This document shows positions 1 through 8,861 of a DNA stretch of 64,000 nt, piece after piece; the first letter of the stretch is position 1; every line of letters begins with the position of its first letter. Where the stretch lies: the NCBI GenBank assembly GCA_964414425.1, contig CAYPWL010000011.1, forward strand, positions 17,747 to 81,746, in the 5' to 3' direction. The stretch is from GYS-P2D sp964414425 (lineage in GTDB: Bacteria > Bacteroidota > Bacteroidia > Chitinophagales > Saprospiraceae). The position numbers and the translations under genes were made by a program. The notes beneath the pieces were generated by a model. It had not been told where the DNA came from. It worked only from the letters and a program-made list of their open reading frames with translations, and ran no database searches.

Positions 1-318
1 CAGACTCAATGTTGATGAGCCGATATGTATACTCGCACTATCTGGTGGGGCCACCTCAACGAACGGCACTGTCTGTAAGTAATCGCCATGACCACTCAGC
101 GTATCAACACCAGCTCTGATAAATACACTGGAGATGTACGAAGCAGCCGCTTCTAATCCCTGTGAGCCCGTCTCTCGGCCCTGTAGTGCATCCGACGCCA
201 AAAATGAAATATGCGAGGTGATCCCTCGCTGATCAATAGTCGAATTAATTCGGTCTACATCGCTCTGGGCCATCAACTGTCCACCGATCAAAAAGATGCC
301 AAGGATATATCTTATCAT
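1..318 (-). CDS. M28-family metallopeptidase, N-terminal part (cut by window edge)
   Basis: The reading frame starts at an ATG at 318 and runs open for 106 codons to the left edge of the window, so only the N-terminus is visible. Residues 1-18 form a signal peptide (hydrophobic run ending in LMAQ), so the product is exported. Residues around 35-60 carry FLASDALQGRETGSQG followed by a helix with AAASYI, which matches the segment that opens the M28 aminopeptidase domain in many Bacteroidota exopeptidases. The zinc ligands lie outside the window, so activity cannot be judged. Likely role: secreted or periplasmic aminopeptidase for peptide scavenging. The family call rests on this one segment. 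Confidence 0.7.
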   Translation of the reverse strand, partial: MIRYILGIFLIGGQLMAQSDVDRINSTIDQRGITSHISFLASDALQGRETGSQGLEAAASYISSVFIRAGVDTLSGHGDYLQTVPFVEVAPPDSASIHIGSSTLSL

Positions 319-416
319 GCCAATATGAATTTCTTGAGACAATAATAAGCTTTTATGTATTCCTCTTCTTAGCTATGACTTTGATCTATATTGTTTTTAG
401 ATTACCTTAACTGAGG

Positions 417-935
417 ATGTATTGGAAAGAACAATTAAAGCCCATTATTTCGACCTTATTGGTCTTTAGTGCCATTGTAGCTGTGGTTAGTAGCTTAGTG
501 ATCGGCAATCCTGCATTTGACAATGAGCAAAAAGAAATCACACTTGACTCCCCTAATAACTGGTTGGAAGATAGACAGGAGAGAAATCTCGCCTCTATGA
601 ACATGCACTATGCACAGTTTATGAGCCTAGGACAAGCTAATCTCAGTCAAAAGTATATTGATGTAGCATTAAGGCACTTCTTTAATGCTAAGACGCTATT
701 TCCAGAGCGTATAGAACCTCGCAAGAATCTGTGCTACTCATACGTGGTCAAGTGCCAGAGTGACTCAAGATGGTGTCGTCAGGCTAAGCGTGAAATCTAT
801 TACGCATTGAAATATGTCAATGACGCTGACCCTCTCAATAAGCAGTACATCGAGCAATTAGCTGACATAGTCAAGCTCGACACGGTTGCCACGATGACCG
901 AGAATGATGCTCTTGCGGCTCTGTATGTGAATTAG
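417..935 (+). CDS. membrane-anchored TPR-like hypothetical protein
   Basis: The 172-residue product has one hydrophobic segment at about residues 9-30 and a soluble helical remainder. The middle part (about 60-150) has alternating helices with spaced small and aromatic residues (ALRHFFNAKTLFPERIEPR), which looks like one or two degenerate TPR-type repeats. It would be held at the inner membrane with the repeats on one side. Its stop lies one base from the stop of the convergent amidohydrolase gene. I do not recognise the family and assign no function. Confidence 0.6.
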   Translation: MYWKEQLKPIISTLLVFSAIVAVVSSLVIGNPAFDNEQKEITLDSPNNWLEDRQERNLASMNMHYAQFMSLGQANLSQKYIDVALRHFFNAKTLFPERIEPRKNLCYSYVVKCQSDSRWCRQAKREIYYALKYVNDADPLNKQYIEQLADIVKLDTVATMTENDALAALYVN

Positions 936-936
936 G

Positions 937-2718
937 TTAGGTTGTTACTACTCGTTCCTTCTTTTCTCTTACTGGGATACGAGTATGTTGTGCCTCTAAG
1001 AATTGACCAAATCTCTTTTTGCCATATTCTGCAGTATATGAGCCATTGTCCCAGGCAATCTTACCATTGATCATGACGATTTTTACGACGTCATCGTTCC
1101 TATTAACTAAACGCTCACACCCCTCTAAGAAATCAGCTGTATGGTACTCATGAACATCGTCAGTCAGTGCTTCAGGATCAATGATCGTGATATCTGCCCG
1201 TTTTCCAATGGCAATATGTCCAGCATCTAAATTGAAAAAGTCTGCATTTTCTTTTGTCAGACGCCAAATCGCTTTTTCGTAGCTCATGATGGGATCACCC
1301 TGCTCATGTGACGCTTGCACATATCTTAGGAATCGGATAGGCATATTGTAGAATGCCATGTTATTAATATGTGCACCTGAATCTGCAAATCCTATTATTC
1401 CATTTTCATCGTTGTAATGCTTCTTATAATTGGACGGATCGTGATTACCCACAGTAGTCTCCCAGAGTATTTCCTTATCCATTTCTACTACGATATCTAA
1501 GAAGGTATCAACAGGGTCCTGATTGCGCTCCTTAGCAATATCTACGAATGACTTACCGATCATAGAAGGATCTGGAGAATTGATCACATAGGCATCTCCA
1601 AAGTCCTTCTGCCAGACCTTAGGTGTAAGTTTACTTCTATAATTCTTTTTGAACTCCTTGCGATACTCGGGATCCATTAGGGTCTTATTACGCTTCTGAA
1701 TATCTCGTGACAGGTGGCGTGCAAGCTCACCAGTAGGAAACTCCTCAAAAATCACTAACTCCATACCCTCAGCAAGTACTCTGAACGGCAGTGGAAATGA
1801 CTGCATACGAAAATCTGCTCCACATACTTTATTGAAGAAACTCACCAATCCACTCAGTATCGAGCGAATGTAAGGATCACCCTTGAGGTTCATCATAGCG
1901 ACCATAGATGTCCTGAGACTCTTACGCCAAAAGAATGCGGCACTCTGGGCCATATACCACAGTGCATTAACTCGATTCACCAGATTAGGTACTCCTTGTA
2001 GATGTGCTCCACGATTTCGCACTACGTCGGTGAGCGCATTTCGCTCCTTGCCAGTAGCATAGGCCGCTGGCAAGAGTTTAGACCAGTGTCGACCGTCCAT
2101 CTTATCCCATGGATTATGTTGCATCGATATTCCTACGAATCCTTCGTCCAGCGCATCTTGGAGGATCTCGGTCATCTGATGGATTTCATCATCGGAGGGT
2201 TCGATAGATTCATCGAGCGATCTATCTATACCCATCACTGCTGATCGTATATCAGAGTGCCCAAGGAAAGAAGCAAAGTTTGGTCCTACAGGCAGCGTAC
2301 TGAGATGATGTTTCCACTCTTGCGGAGTGCTCCATTTCTTTTGATCACTTAAGATCGGGAATAGAATTTCTCGAGGAAAAGCTTCTACACGGGTGAACAT
2401 GTCGCAGCAATCTTCTACATCAGCGCATACGAATGAAAGGGAGCATCCACCCAGCATGACCGTTGTAACACCATGACGTACACTTTCACTTAATTCTGGT
2501 GCTACTAAAATCTCTCCATCATAGTGCGTATGATTATCTATAAATCCAGGCATCACCCATCGACCAGTGGCATCGATAATATCAGTATGTTCGGAGATCG
2601 CAACTATCTGGGGTTCGATTGACCTAACAATACCATCAACCACTAAGATATCAGTCAATACTGAGGCATTTTGAGTACCGTCAAATAATCTGCCGTTTTT
2701 GATCAGATAGTTGTTCAT
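937..2718 (-). CDS. N-acyl-D-amino-acid deacylase-like amidohydrolase
   Basis: This 593-residue protein belongs to the metal-dependent amidohydrolase superfamily, D-aminoacylase/dihydroorotase-like branch. The metal-binding HxH appears as GFIDNHTHYDGEI near residues 57-69, after a beta-sandwich segment (YLIKNGRLFDGTQNA). The C-terminal IAIGKRADITIIDPEAL and VIMINGKIAWDNG segments are the closing strands of the composite beta-sandwich typical of this family. It probably hydrolyses an N-acylated or cyclic amide substrate in the cytoplasm, since no signal peptide is visible. The substrate cannot be read from sequence; many family members annotated as D-aminoacylase are untested. It is transcribed alone, convergent with the gene to its left. 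Confidence 0.85.
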   Translation of the reverse strand: MNNYLIKNGRLFDGTQNASVLTDILVVDGIVRSIEPQIVAISEHTDIIDATGRWVMPGFIDNHTHYDGEILVAPELSESVRHGVTTVMLGGCSLSFVCADVEDCCDMFTRVEAFPREILFPILSDQKKWSTPQEWKHHLSTLPVGPNFASFLGHSDIRSAVMGIDRSLDESIEPSDDEIHQMTEILQDALDEGFVGISMQHNPWDKMDGRHWSKLLPAAYATGKERNALTDVVRNRGAHLQGVPNLVNRVNALWYMAQSAAFFWRKSLRTSMVAMMNLKGDPYIRSILSGLVSFFNKVCGADFRMQSFPLPFRVLAEGMELVIFEEFPTGELARHLSRDIQKRNKTLMDPEYRKEFKKNYRSKLTPKVWQKDFGDAYVINSPDPSMIGKSFVDIAKERNQDPVDTFLDIVVEMDKEILWETTVGNHDPSNYKKHYNDENGIIGFADSGAHINNMAFYNMPIRFLRYVQASHEQGDPIMSYEKAIWRLTKENADFFNLDAGHIAIGKRADITIIDPEALTDDVHEYHTADFLEGCERLVNRNDDVVKIVMINGKIAWDNGSYTAEYGKKRFGQFLEAQHTRIPVREKKERVVTT

Positions 2719-2896
2719 AAATTTTGCCTTTATCGCTATCTGCCGAATTTACGAATCATTTTAGAACTTATATGAACATCTATTGACTTCTGTCAGCTGT
2801 GGCCAAGTGAGCAAAAAAACACAATTGAGTGACCTGTTGCATTAAGTATCGTCAGAAAGGCATTAACACAATATTAATTACTAAAACAAGACAATT

Positions 2897-3760
2897 ATGC
2901 AAAGCAATGTTGCAGAAACTGCCGTAACAGCAGTAGGAGATACAGCCCAGCAGGGATTTAATATCATCGATAAGATTCCTGATTATATCGATGCAGCCAT
3001 CGGTTATGCGCCAAAAATTATTGGTGCGATACTCATACTCATTATTGGTTTTTGGATCGTAAAGAAAATCGTTGGTATCCTCGGAAAATCAATGGAGAAG
3101 AGTGGCGTCGATGCAGATCTTCAACCATTCTTAAAGTCATTATTAAGCGTACTGCTTAAAGTATTAGTAGTGTTAACTGCCGCTGGTGCAGTAGGTATTG
3201 AGATTACGGCATTTGCAGCGTTATTAGCTGGTGCAGGTCTTGCAGTAGGAGCAGCTATGTCAGGGACATTAGGCCATTTTGCAGCAGGTGTAATGGTATT
3301 ATTATTCAAGCCATACAGAGTGGGAGACTTAGTTGATATCCAAGGAACTGTAGGGCATGTTACAGAGATTCAGGTGTTCAACACGATTATCAACACGCTC
3401 GATAATAAGAAAGTAATCATGCCTAACGGTATCGCTACCAGTGGAATCATGACTAACCTTACAGCTAATGGTAAGTTGAGAGTAGATCTTAACGTTGCCA
3501 TGCCTTACGAGGAGGATTTTGGTAAAGTACAGAAGATCATCAAGGGAGCACTGGATAAAGTTTCTGAGAGATTACCTGATGAGCCAACGATCGAAATCGA
3601 AAAATTCGGTGAGCACAATGTACTACTTGCTGTACGTCCATTCGCTACAGACGCAACTTACTGGGATGTATACTTTAACTCTTACAAAGAGATTAAGAAA
3701 GCATTTGGTGAGGCTGGTATCGAGGTAGCTTACCCAGTTAGAAGGAACAAGACTTTCTAA
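2897..3760 (+). CDS. small-conductance mechanosensitive channel (MscS family)
   Basis: The 287-residue product has the MscS layout: an N-terminal helix, three membrane segments (about 37-58, 75-95 and 99-130), then the beta domain and the cytosolic alpha/beta domain. The pore-lining third helix is glycine/alanine rich (GAGLAVGAAMSGTLGHFAAG), followed by FKPYRVGDLVDIQG and the VMPNG motif, all diagnostic for MscS. It should open under membrane tension and release solutes during hypo-osmotic shock. The gene stands alone and is followed by a clear rho-independent terminator. Length is normal for the short, E. coli-like members. Confidence 0.93.
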   Translation: MQSNVAETAVTAVGDTAQQGFNIIDKIPDYIDAAIGYAPKIIGAILILIIGFWIVKKIVGILGKSMEKSGVDADLQPFLKSLLSVLLKVLVVLTAAGAVGIEITAFAALLAGAGLAVGAAMSGTLGHFAAGVMVLLFKPYRVGDLVDIQGTVGHVTEIQVFNTIINTLDNKKVIMPNGIATSGIMTNLTANGKLRVDLNVAMPYEEDFGKVQKIIKGALDKVSERLPDEPTIEIEKFGEHNVLLAVRPFATDATYWDVYFNSYKEIKKAFGEAGIEVAYPVRRNKTF

Positions 3761-3794
3761 GAGAGTCTAATCTAAACAAACGACCAACTATAGT

Positions 3795-3828
3795 AAGCCT
3801 TTCCGAATATTCGGAAAGGCTTTTTTTA
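3795..3828 (+). terminator. rho-independent terminator after the MscS gene
   Basis: A perfect 12-bp stem (3795-3806 with 3811-3822) closes a 4-nt loop and is followed by a run of T on the plus strand. It sits 34 bases after the channel stop codon and just outside the end of the convergent HMG-CoA reductase gene. There is no T run on the minus side, so it should work for the plus strand only. Confidence 0.9.
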
Positions 3829-3830
3829 TT

Positions 3831-4994
3831 CTATCTATTTCTACCTAATTCTTCGTGGCTGGACACCCACTCATCCGCCATAATTGCCGCTGACAAGGAC
3901 AGATCTCCACTGAGGACTACCGCGCCGACTATCTCTGCCAACTTCATAACCTTATCATTGCCATAACAATCTAATAACTCCAGACATTCACGCTGAGTAG
4001 GCAGCCCCGTACCACCGCCATAAGTAGCAACGATCAGAGATGGAATCGTTACTGAAAAATAGTAATCCCCATTGCTCATCACATCGGCATGGACGATAGC
4101 GGCAGAAGACTCTGCCACATTAGCAACATCCTGACCTGTCGCGATAAACATCGCCGTAATACCATTAGCAGCATGAGCACCATTGTTAATAGAACCGCCC
4201 ATGATGGCTCCGACATTAGATATCTTACGCTGGTTGTGGAGGGTCTGTGCATCGGTGCGCATCACCTCTCTGATAAATTGATCCGGGATACGGATCTCTG
4301 CCACTACCCTCTTGCCCCTCGTGTGTAGATAGTTGATATAGGAATGCTTCTTATCCGTATCGAGATTACCCGCAAGAGAGAAATACTCCAAGCCCTCACT
4401 CTTCTGCGACAGAATCCATTGACATGCTTTGTGAGTGGCCTTAGTAACCATGTTCTGACCGGCCGCATCTCCGCAGTGATAATTAAACCGCAGCCAACGA
4501 ATCTTACTCGCGGAAAACTGCTCTATACTCACCAGCTTAGCGACACTTGAGGTCGACTCGGCTAACTCCTTGAGCTCAGCAAAGTGCTGCTCAATCCATA
4601 TCCCAAAATCTCTGGCTTGTCCAGCATCCTCAAATACGAAAACCGGGGCGCGATTCATCTTATCCTCGATCACATGTACGGTCACTCCGCCAGCCATCCT
4701 GGTGAGTTTCATCCCTCGATTGTAGCTGGCCACCAGTGTGCCTTCTGTTGTGGCAAGTGGGATATAAAACTCGCCTTGTGCATGCTCGCCATTGACTAAT
4801 ACAGGTCCAGCGATGCCGATGGGTACTTGAGCCGCTCCGATGAAATTCTCAATATTGCCTGAAAACACCTCAGGGTTCATTGAGTATTGTCCGATATGGT
4901 CAAGGAATGTATCAGTATCATCGGATAAAAATCTCCGGCGCTCTTTAGCCATCTTCTGGGTATAGTCATTGTTCTTTGAACGAGGTATGGACAT
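3831..4994 (-). CDS. hydroxymethylglutaryl-CoA reductase
   Basis: HMG-CoA reductase converts HMG-CoA to mevalonate, the committed step of the mevalonate route to isoprenoids (quinones, carotenoids). The 387 residues contain the family signatures ENFIGAAQVPIGIAGP (50-64), ATTEGTLVAS with catalytic Glu84, GDAAGQNMVTKA with catalytic Lys185, ATGQDVANVAES with catalytic Asp289, and SSHEELGRN with the mobile catalytic His380. All four catalytic residues are present. There is no N-terminal membrane domain, so it is a soluble enzyme with little beyond the catalytic core. GDAAGQNMVTK resembles the class I dinucleotide loop, but I cannot settle class I versus II or NADH versus NADPH by eye. No other mevalonate gene is adjacent. 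The lycopene cyclase elsewhere in the window would be one consumer of the product. Confidence 0.92.
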   Translation of the reverse strand: MSIPRSKNNDYTQKMAKERRRFLSDDTDTFLDHIGQYSMNPEVFSGNIENFIGAAQVPIGIAGPVLVNGEHAQGEFYIPLATTEGTLVASYNRGMKLTRMAGGVTVHVIEDKMNRAPVFVFEDAGQARDFGIWIEQHFAELKELAESTSSVAKLVSIEQFSASKIRWLRFNYHCGDAAGQNMVTKATHKACQWILSQKSEGLEYFSLAGNLDTDKKHSYINYLHTRGKRVVAEIRIPDQFIREVMRTDAQTLHNQRKISNVGAIMGGSINNGAHAANGITAMFIATGQDVANVAESSAAIVHADVMSNGDYYFSVTIPSLIVATYGGGTGLPTQRECLELLDCYGNDKVMKLAEIVGAVVLSGDLSLSAAIMADEWVSSHEELGRNR

Positions 4995-5280
4995 CTGCTT
5001 AGGTTTAGTACAGTAATGTAGAGATTTTTAAATGCGATCAACAGATGTAGGACTATCAATAAATTGGCTCACGGGCACACACCAGTCCCTACTCATCTCT
5101 GCAAAACATTGTAATGGAGAGAGCTCTACAGTCAAAATTATACTTCAAGACATCTCTGTAACGAACACATTATCAATGCATTAAGCAGATACGACAATAT
5201 GATAATATTTACTTAACGATTTACATAAAACACGATATCGGGTAGGACTGTTACTAATGGACATTACCAAATGATAAGCT

Positions 5281-5757
5281 ATGACACAGCATGAAATGAT
5301 TTTGACTCTGGTTAATAAGAGTATTCAAAAGCTCTCGAAGAAAATCAAACACAGATATCCTAAGCTCTCTTGGCAGATTGCTTACAATCAGGATTCTGAC
5401 CAACAGGTAAGGTGTGAGGAGTGTTTTTCGATGCAGGTTGGATTCAATGATCAAGAGCTTGGCATCTTGGACCTCAACGTTCAGTTGGATGATAATAGCA
5501 ATCTGAGGATTGATGTAGGTCTCGTACAAGACGAACAACTGTTCGAACAGTTGAAGAGCAAGAACATCTTGACAGAGATCAGGCAGTTATTCGCTGATCA
5601 CAATAAAGTTGATCATAGTAATGGTGCAACTCGCCTAAGTACGCTCCTCAACTTCAAAAAATCCAACATTCAATCCATCAAGGCCAATATCAAGGTGATT
5701 ATGGATCAGATCGAGATGGCCTTTATGATGGTGATGTCAGAACTGCGCACAACATAA
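5281..5757 (+). CDS. hypothetical protein (158 aa), first of an unknown pair
   Basis: A soluble 158-residue protein with no signal peptide or membrane segment. It opens with a basic helix (VNKSIQKLSKKIKHRYP), continues with an alternating strand-rich part (about 45-85) and ends in two helices. A pair of cysteines in CEEC (about residues 44-47) might bind metal or form a disulfide, but this is only a possibility. It lies 66 bases before a second unknown gene of similar size and helix-strand-helix order on the same strand. I do not recognise either protein. Confidence 0.55.
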   Translation: MTQHEMILTLVNKSIQKLSKKIKHRYPKLSWQIAYNQDSDQQVRCEECFSMQVGFNDQELGILDLNVQLDDNSNLRIDVGLVQDEQLFEQLKSKNILTEIRQLFADHNKVDHSNGATRLSTLLNFKKSNIQSIKANIKVIMDQIEMAFMMVMSELRTT

Positions 5758-5823
5758 TTGCAAACAGCGTGAACCTAATTGATTATTTTTTGTTTAATCT
5801 AAGAACTATAAACATTAAACAAA

Positions 5824-6363
5824 ATGTACGCAAGACTTTCTCCTGCAAGCACTCAATTTGTCAATAGAGGTTCTTCTATGACAACAGGTGACACAAGCTA
5901 TCGTCAAGCCTTAGAGACTTATTCTGCCGAAATAACCAGCATCATCAAACAGGTGTGCGACGAGTTATCGGAAAGAGGATCGGATGAGCTCTGGACAGTA
6001 GAGGCAGACGAAGATGATTCTGACGAAGGTGATCAACAGATCAATCTTAAATTGCGAGAGCATCATTCGGACTCAAGCTTTACTTGGCAGATAGATGGTA
6101 ATTTCGAATCAAAATGGATTTATCACAATCCAAATATAAATGAGGATACCATCGAGGCTATCAAAGCTATTAAGACTCCCGGGATAAAAAAATACTTTGA
6201 TATATATTGCTCTGAAGACGGGGTAACGATATCGAGCACATTTAGCAAAAGGCAATTAATCTCGAGGTATGTAGTAGATTACATCTTACATCTCACTAAT
6301 CAAATGCAACCCGCTATGTCTGTAATTGCTAATAGCGGTAATCGCTTAGCTGCTGTGGCCTAA
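5824..6363 (+). CDS. hypothetical protein (179 aa), second of an unknown pair
   Basis: A soluble, acidic 179-residue protein. Residues about 25-50 form a helix; 54-70 are a strongly acidic linker (EADEDDSDEGD); 70-140 look like mixed strands and short helices; a final helix follows. The last codons overlap the end of the convergent outer-membrane gene by 4 bases. Its length and general order of elements resemble the gene just upstream, which hints that the two act together, but no sequence identity is evident by eye. Function unknown. Confidence 0.55.
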   Translation: MYARLSPASTQFVNRGSSMTTGDTSYRQALETYSAEITSIIKQVCDELSERGSDELWTVEADEDDSDEGDQQINLKLREHHSDSSFTWQIDGNFESKWIYHNPNINEDTIEAIKAIKTPGIKKYFDIYCSEDGVTISSTFSKRQLISRYVVDYILHLTNQMQPAMSVIANSGNRLAAVA

Positions 6364-7025
6364 GGGAATATATATCCGATGCTAAAACCCCAAGCATCGA
6401 GAGCAGGATTACGATCAGCCCCTGCTATACCTGCATTAGATATGTGCAGGTTTTTTGCCCCTACAGTTAACCACCCAATCGTGGGCACCTTCACTTGGAT
6501 CGATACCCCATAGAATGTTGAAAAATTGAACTGCGTACCTCCGAATGGAAAGGCAGCGTTAAAAACATTGGGACCAACACCGTTGTCAAAGACGATCTTT
6601 ACATGATCACCATTGAGGAGTAACCAGTTAAACACAATATGACCTCCAATGCCCTCTGTTTGGACCTCAAGATCATCAACTCGATATAAGCTAAGATCCC
6701 CGCCAAGATTAAGAAAGGATCTGATAGGTTTAACCCATCTCAATCTGGCCGATAAGACATCTGAAATAGGAGGACGGCTATATTCTCTTAAGACATCGAG
6801 GTGGGCACTGAACTGTCCAGTACGCTGTACATCATCACCAAAATCTTTCTTACTGAACTTGAGGGTTACTGCCAAACCAATACTATTATAGAGGAGTAAC
6901 TTGTTATCTCCCCAATCAAAATGGTTAAGGTCCAACGGATCTCTCCAATTCCATTGAAACTGTCCAAAGCAATCATTAGGACTGATCAATGACAAGCCTA
7001 TACATAAGAATATAACCCTCAACAC
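6360..7025 (-). CDS. PagL-like acyloxyacyl hydrolase / lipid A 3-O-deacylase (putative)
   Basis: The 221-residue protein begins with a signal peptide (to about residue 21, ending CFGQ) and has strand-rich sequence with alternating hydrophobic residues ending in an aromatic terminal strand (GFSIGYIFP), as expected of an outer-membrane beta-barrel. Near the C-terminus KNLHISNAGIAGADRNPALD matches the catalytic signature of the PagL family, with His194 and Ser196 as the presumed catalytic pair and the following Asn-Pro. PagL enzymes remove an acyl chain from lipid A in the outer membrane. If right, this gene tunes LPS acylation. An unrelated barrel is the alternative, since the match is a short motif. 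Confidence 0.6.
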   Translation of the reverse strand: MLRVIFLCIGLSLISPNDCFGQFQWNWRDPLDLNHFDWGDNKLLLYNSIGLAVTLKFSKKDFGDDVQRTGQFSAHLDVLREYSRPPISDVLSARLRWVKPIRSFLNLGGDLSLYRVDDLEVQTEGIGGHIVFNWLLLNGDHVKIVFDNGVGPNVFNAAFPFGGTQFNFSTFYGVSIQVKVPTIGWLTVGAKNLHISNAGIAGADRNPALDAWGFSIGYIFP

Positions 7026-7114
7026 TTAGCTAAGATAATTCTAAGGTCATGGCCTAATAAAGTAATGAGTGTAAAACATATGATCGATTGATTATCTTGG
7101 TCAAAAAAAAGTCC

Positions 7115-7516
7115 ATGATTAATTCACTTCTTAATAATGAATTGCGGAATGTAGATTGGTCCTTATTGATCTTGAGATTGATAGGCGGAGGTTTTATGCT
7201 TACCCATGGTTATCCAAAGTTTATGAAAGTCTTGGATGGTGATTTTGGCTTTGCAGATCCATTTGGGTTTGGTCCGGCATTCAGCTTGATACTGGTGGTA
7301 TTTGCAGAGTTTGTATGTGCGATCGCCTTAATTATCGGATTTAAAGTAAGGCTTGCCTCGATACCTCTCCTGTTTACGATGATTGTCGCTGCATTTATGA
7401 TTCATGGTGGTGATCCATGGCAGAAAAAAGAGCTGGCACTTATATACGGAGGTGTTTATCTGGTTTTACTATTTATGGGAGGAGGCAGATTTGGCATTGA
7501 TGGTCGTAATCAGTGA
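7115..7516 (+). CDS. DoxX family membrane protein
   Basis: A small membrane protein with four hydrophobic helices, beginning with LLILRLIGGGFMLTHGYPKF, the first-helix signature of DoxX/SURF4-like proteins (Gly-rich helix, then HG.PK). It ends GGGRFGIDG, also usual for DoxX. I chose the ATG at 7115 (133 residues); an in-frame TTG at 7088 would add nine residues (MIILVKKKS) that are not typical of the family. Role in Bacteroidota is unclear; DoxX proteins are linked to redox or quinone-associated membrane functions. Confidence 0.85.
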   Translation: MINSLLNNELRNVDWSLLILRLIGGGFMLTHGYPKFMKVLDGDFGFADPFGFGPAFSLILVVFAEFVCAIALIIGFKVRLASIPLLFTMIVAAFMIHGGDPWQKKELALIYGGVYLVLLFMGGGRFGIDGRNQ

Positions 7517-7597
7517 TGATTTTCGGACGATTTTAACACACAATTATCAATGCTGCCTCGGGGAGCTACGTTTTATTGATACTTCAACTAAGCTCAC

Positions 7598-8239
7598 ATG
7601 ACTATGAGAATAATCACATTAATCCTCCTGATTGCCCTACAGACTCCAGTTCATGCGCAAAAAAAGAGTGCAAAAAAAGTCTTAGATCGACTCAGCGAGA
7701 AGTACGAAAATTACCGATCTTTTGAGATATCCTTTGACTTGGAGATCAAGTATCCTGAGCGTCCGGTACAAAAGCAAAAAGCGCAGATCATACAGGCTGA
7801 CCAGCGATTTAAATTTATATCAGAAGAACAAGATATCATCGGAGATGGTGAAGATGTCTACCTCTATTTGAAAGATAGAAACGAGGTTCAGATTAATGAC
7901 TTCGACGAAGACGATGAGTTAGGCTTGATGACGCCAAAGGACCTCCTGAGAGAATATGAAAGTGGTCGATTTGAATATGATCTTGAAAATGAAACAGATA
8001 CGGAGATATTTATCGTGTTCAAACCATTAGATCGGGATAGTGAGTTTTTCAAATATCGTATCGCTATCGACAAGGATCGTGAAGATTTTTCTAAGATTGA
8101 CGCATTCAGTAAGGATGGTAGTCGATTATTAGTCACTATCGCCTCATCGTCTCATAATAAGGTTTACACAGACGATTTTTTTGCCTTCGACATTTCTTCA
8201 TATCCAGATATCAGAGTCGAAGACCTCAGAATAGATTAG
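7598..8239 (+). CDS. LolA-like outer-membrane lipoprotein carrier family protein
   Basis: A 213-residue exported protein with a signal peptide ending PVHAQ near residue 20. The mature part opens with KVLDRLSEKYENYRSFEISFDLEI, the first helix and strand of LolA/LolB folds, and continues with curved-sheet strands (QAQRFKF-like, DVYLYLKDRNEVQI) and a helix carrying MTPKDLL, at the position of the usual P..LL motif. LolA shuttles lipoproteins through the periplasm to the outer membrane. In Bacteroidota many such paralogues exist and some may have other cargo. It starts 81 bases after the DoxX gene; co-transcription is possible. Confidence 0.8.
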   Translation: MTMRIITLILLIALQTPVHAQKKSAKKVLDRLSEKYENYRSFEISFDLEIKYPERPVQKQKAQIIQADQRFKFISEEQDIIGDGEDVYLYLKDRNEVQINDFDEDDELGLMTPKDLLREYESGRFEYDLENETDTEIFIVFKPLDRDSEFFKYRIAIDKDREDFSKIDAFSKDGSRLLVTIASSSHNKVYTDDFFAFDISSYPDIRVEDLRID

Positions 8240-8752
8240 GTGTTTTAATCACTTCATATTCTATTACAACTGACTGGAAGTGATCAAGAGCATCTCGATC
8301 AATACAGATAATGATATTAATGAAGCCATGGTGCTTAGTCCATGGCCACGTTAACTTCTACAGCCAGATTGATTCCAACATGGATACAATTACAACTAAG
8401 GATATCGCTACAACCTTAATTGGGCGATACAACCCAGACCAATAAAAATTGATTACCCCGATAGGAAAGGTTCTTTAGTGTACTTGACTCATTATAAGCA
8501 AATAGGTCTAAGCTTGTTGAGCAGCTTCTTTTGATAGAAATCTATTCCTCCAAAGGGTCCAATCTTAGCTCTATTCTTAGCGATTTTACCGCAGATCCAG
8601 TGCAGAGGGAAGATTTATTATGACACCGACCTTAATAACGGTACGGCCGCAGGGAATCTTTGTCAAAGTGGCGACAGTCAATAGGGACGCAAGAGTTACA
8701 AATATGTCTAATAAGTAACCCCGAACCATGAAACGGTTCAATCTATGAATGA
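8240..8752 (+). other. gene-poor stretch, possible decayed gene
   Basis: No intact reading frame fills this stretch. Several islands read like protein in different plus-strand frames: TTLIGRYNPDQ then a stop near 8443; KLVEQLLLIEIYSSKG and FTADPVQREDLL ending at a stop near 8630; and, one frame over, KIYYDTDLNNGTAAGNLCQS, which meets an in-frame TAG and then continues GRKSYKYV to a stop. Coding-like pieces broken by stops and frame changes suggest an old pseudogene. This is inference from amino-acid flavour only; ordinary non-coding DNA cannot be excluded. Confidence 0.3.
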
Positions 8753-8788
8753 GAGATCGGTGAGTAGTTGCTCCGGTCTCTTTTTTTT
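8753..8788 (+). terminator. rho-independent terminator (plus strand)
   Basis: An 8-bp stem with one G-U pair (8753-8760 with 8773-8780) is followed by eight T on the plus strand. It could end a transcript coming from the LolA-like gene or from something in the gene-poor stretch before it. Confidence 0.8.
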
Positions 8789-8795
8789 ATGTCCA

Positions 8796-8827
8796 TAAAA
8801 AAAGACCGAGACGATTGCCCCGGCCTT
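8796..8827 (-). terminator. rho-independent terminator of the giant HYR gene (minus strand)
   Basis: Arms 8821-8827 and 8802-8808 pair as a 7-bp stem with one G-U pair, followed on the minus strand by seven T. It lies about 35 bases beyond the stop of the 1914-residue adhesin gene and back-to-back with the plus-strand terminator to its left. Confidence 0.8.
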
Positions 8828-8861
8828 AATCAAAAAACGTTGGTTTTTCTTACGCTTTGAT

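Noticed and set aside
8640..8750. c-di-GMP-I (GEMM) riboswitch-like sequence, because of GCAGGGAA and later GGGACGCAAGAG
   Set aside because: The tetraloop hairpin between the two elements and the second helix with its GGTAG-type segment are missing, and no gene in the right direction follows the terminator.
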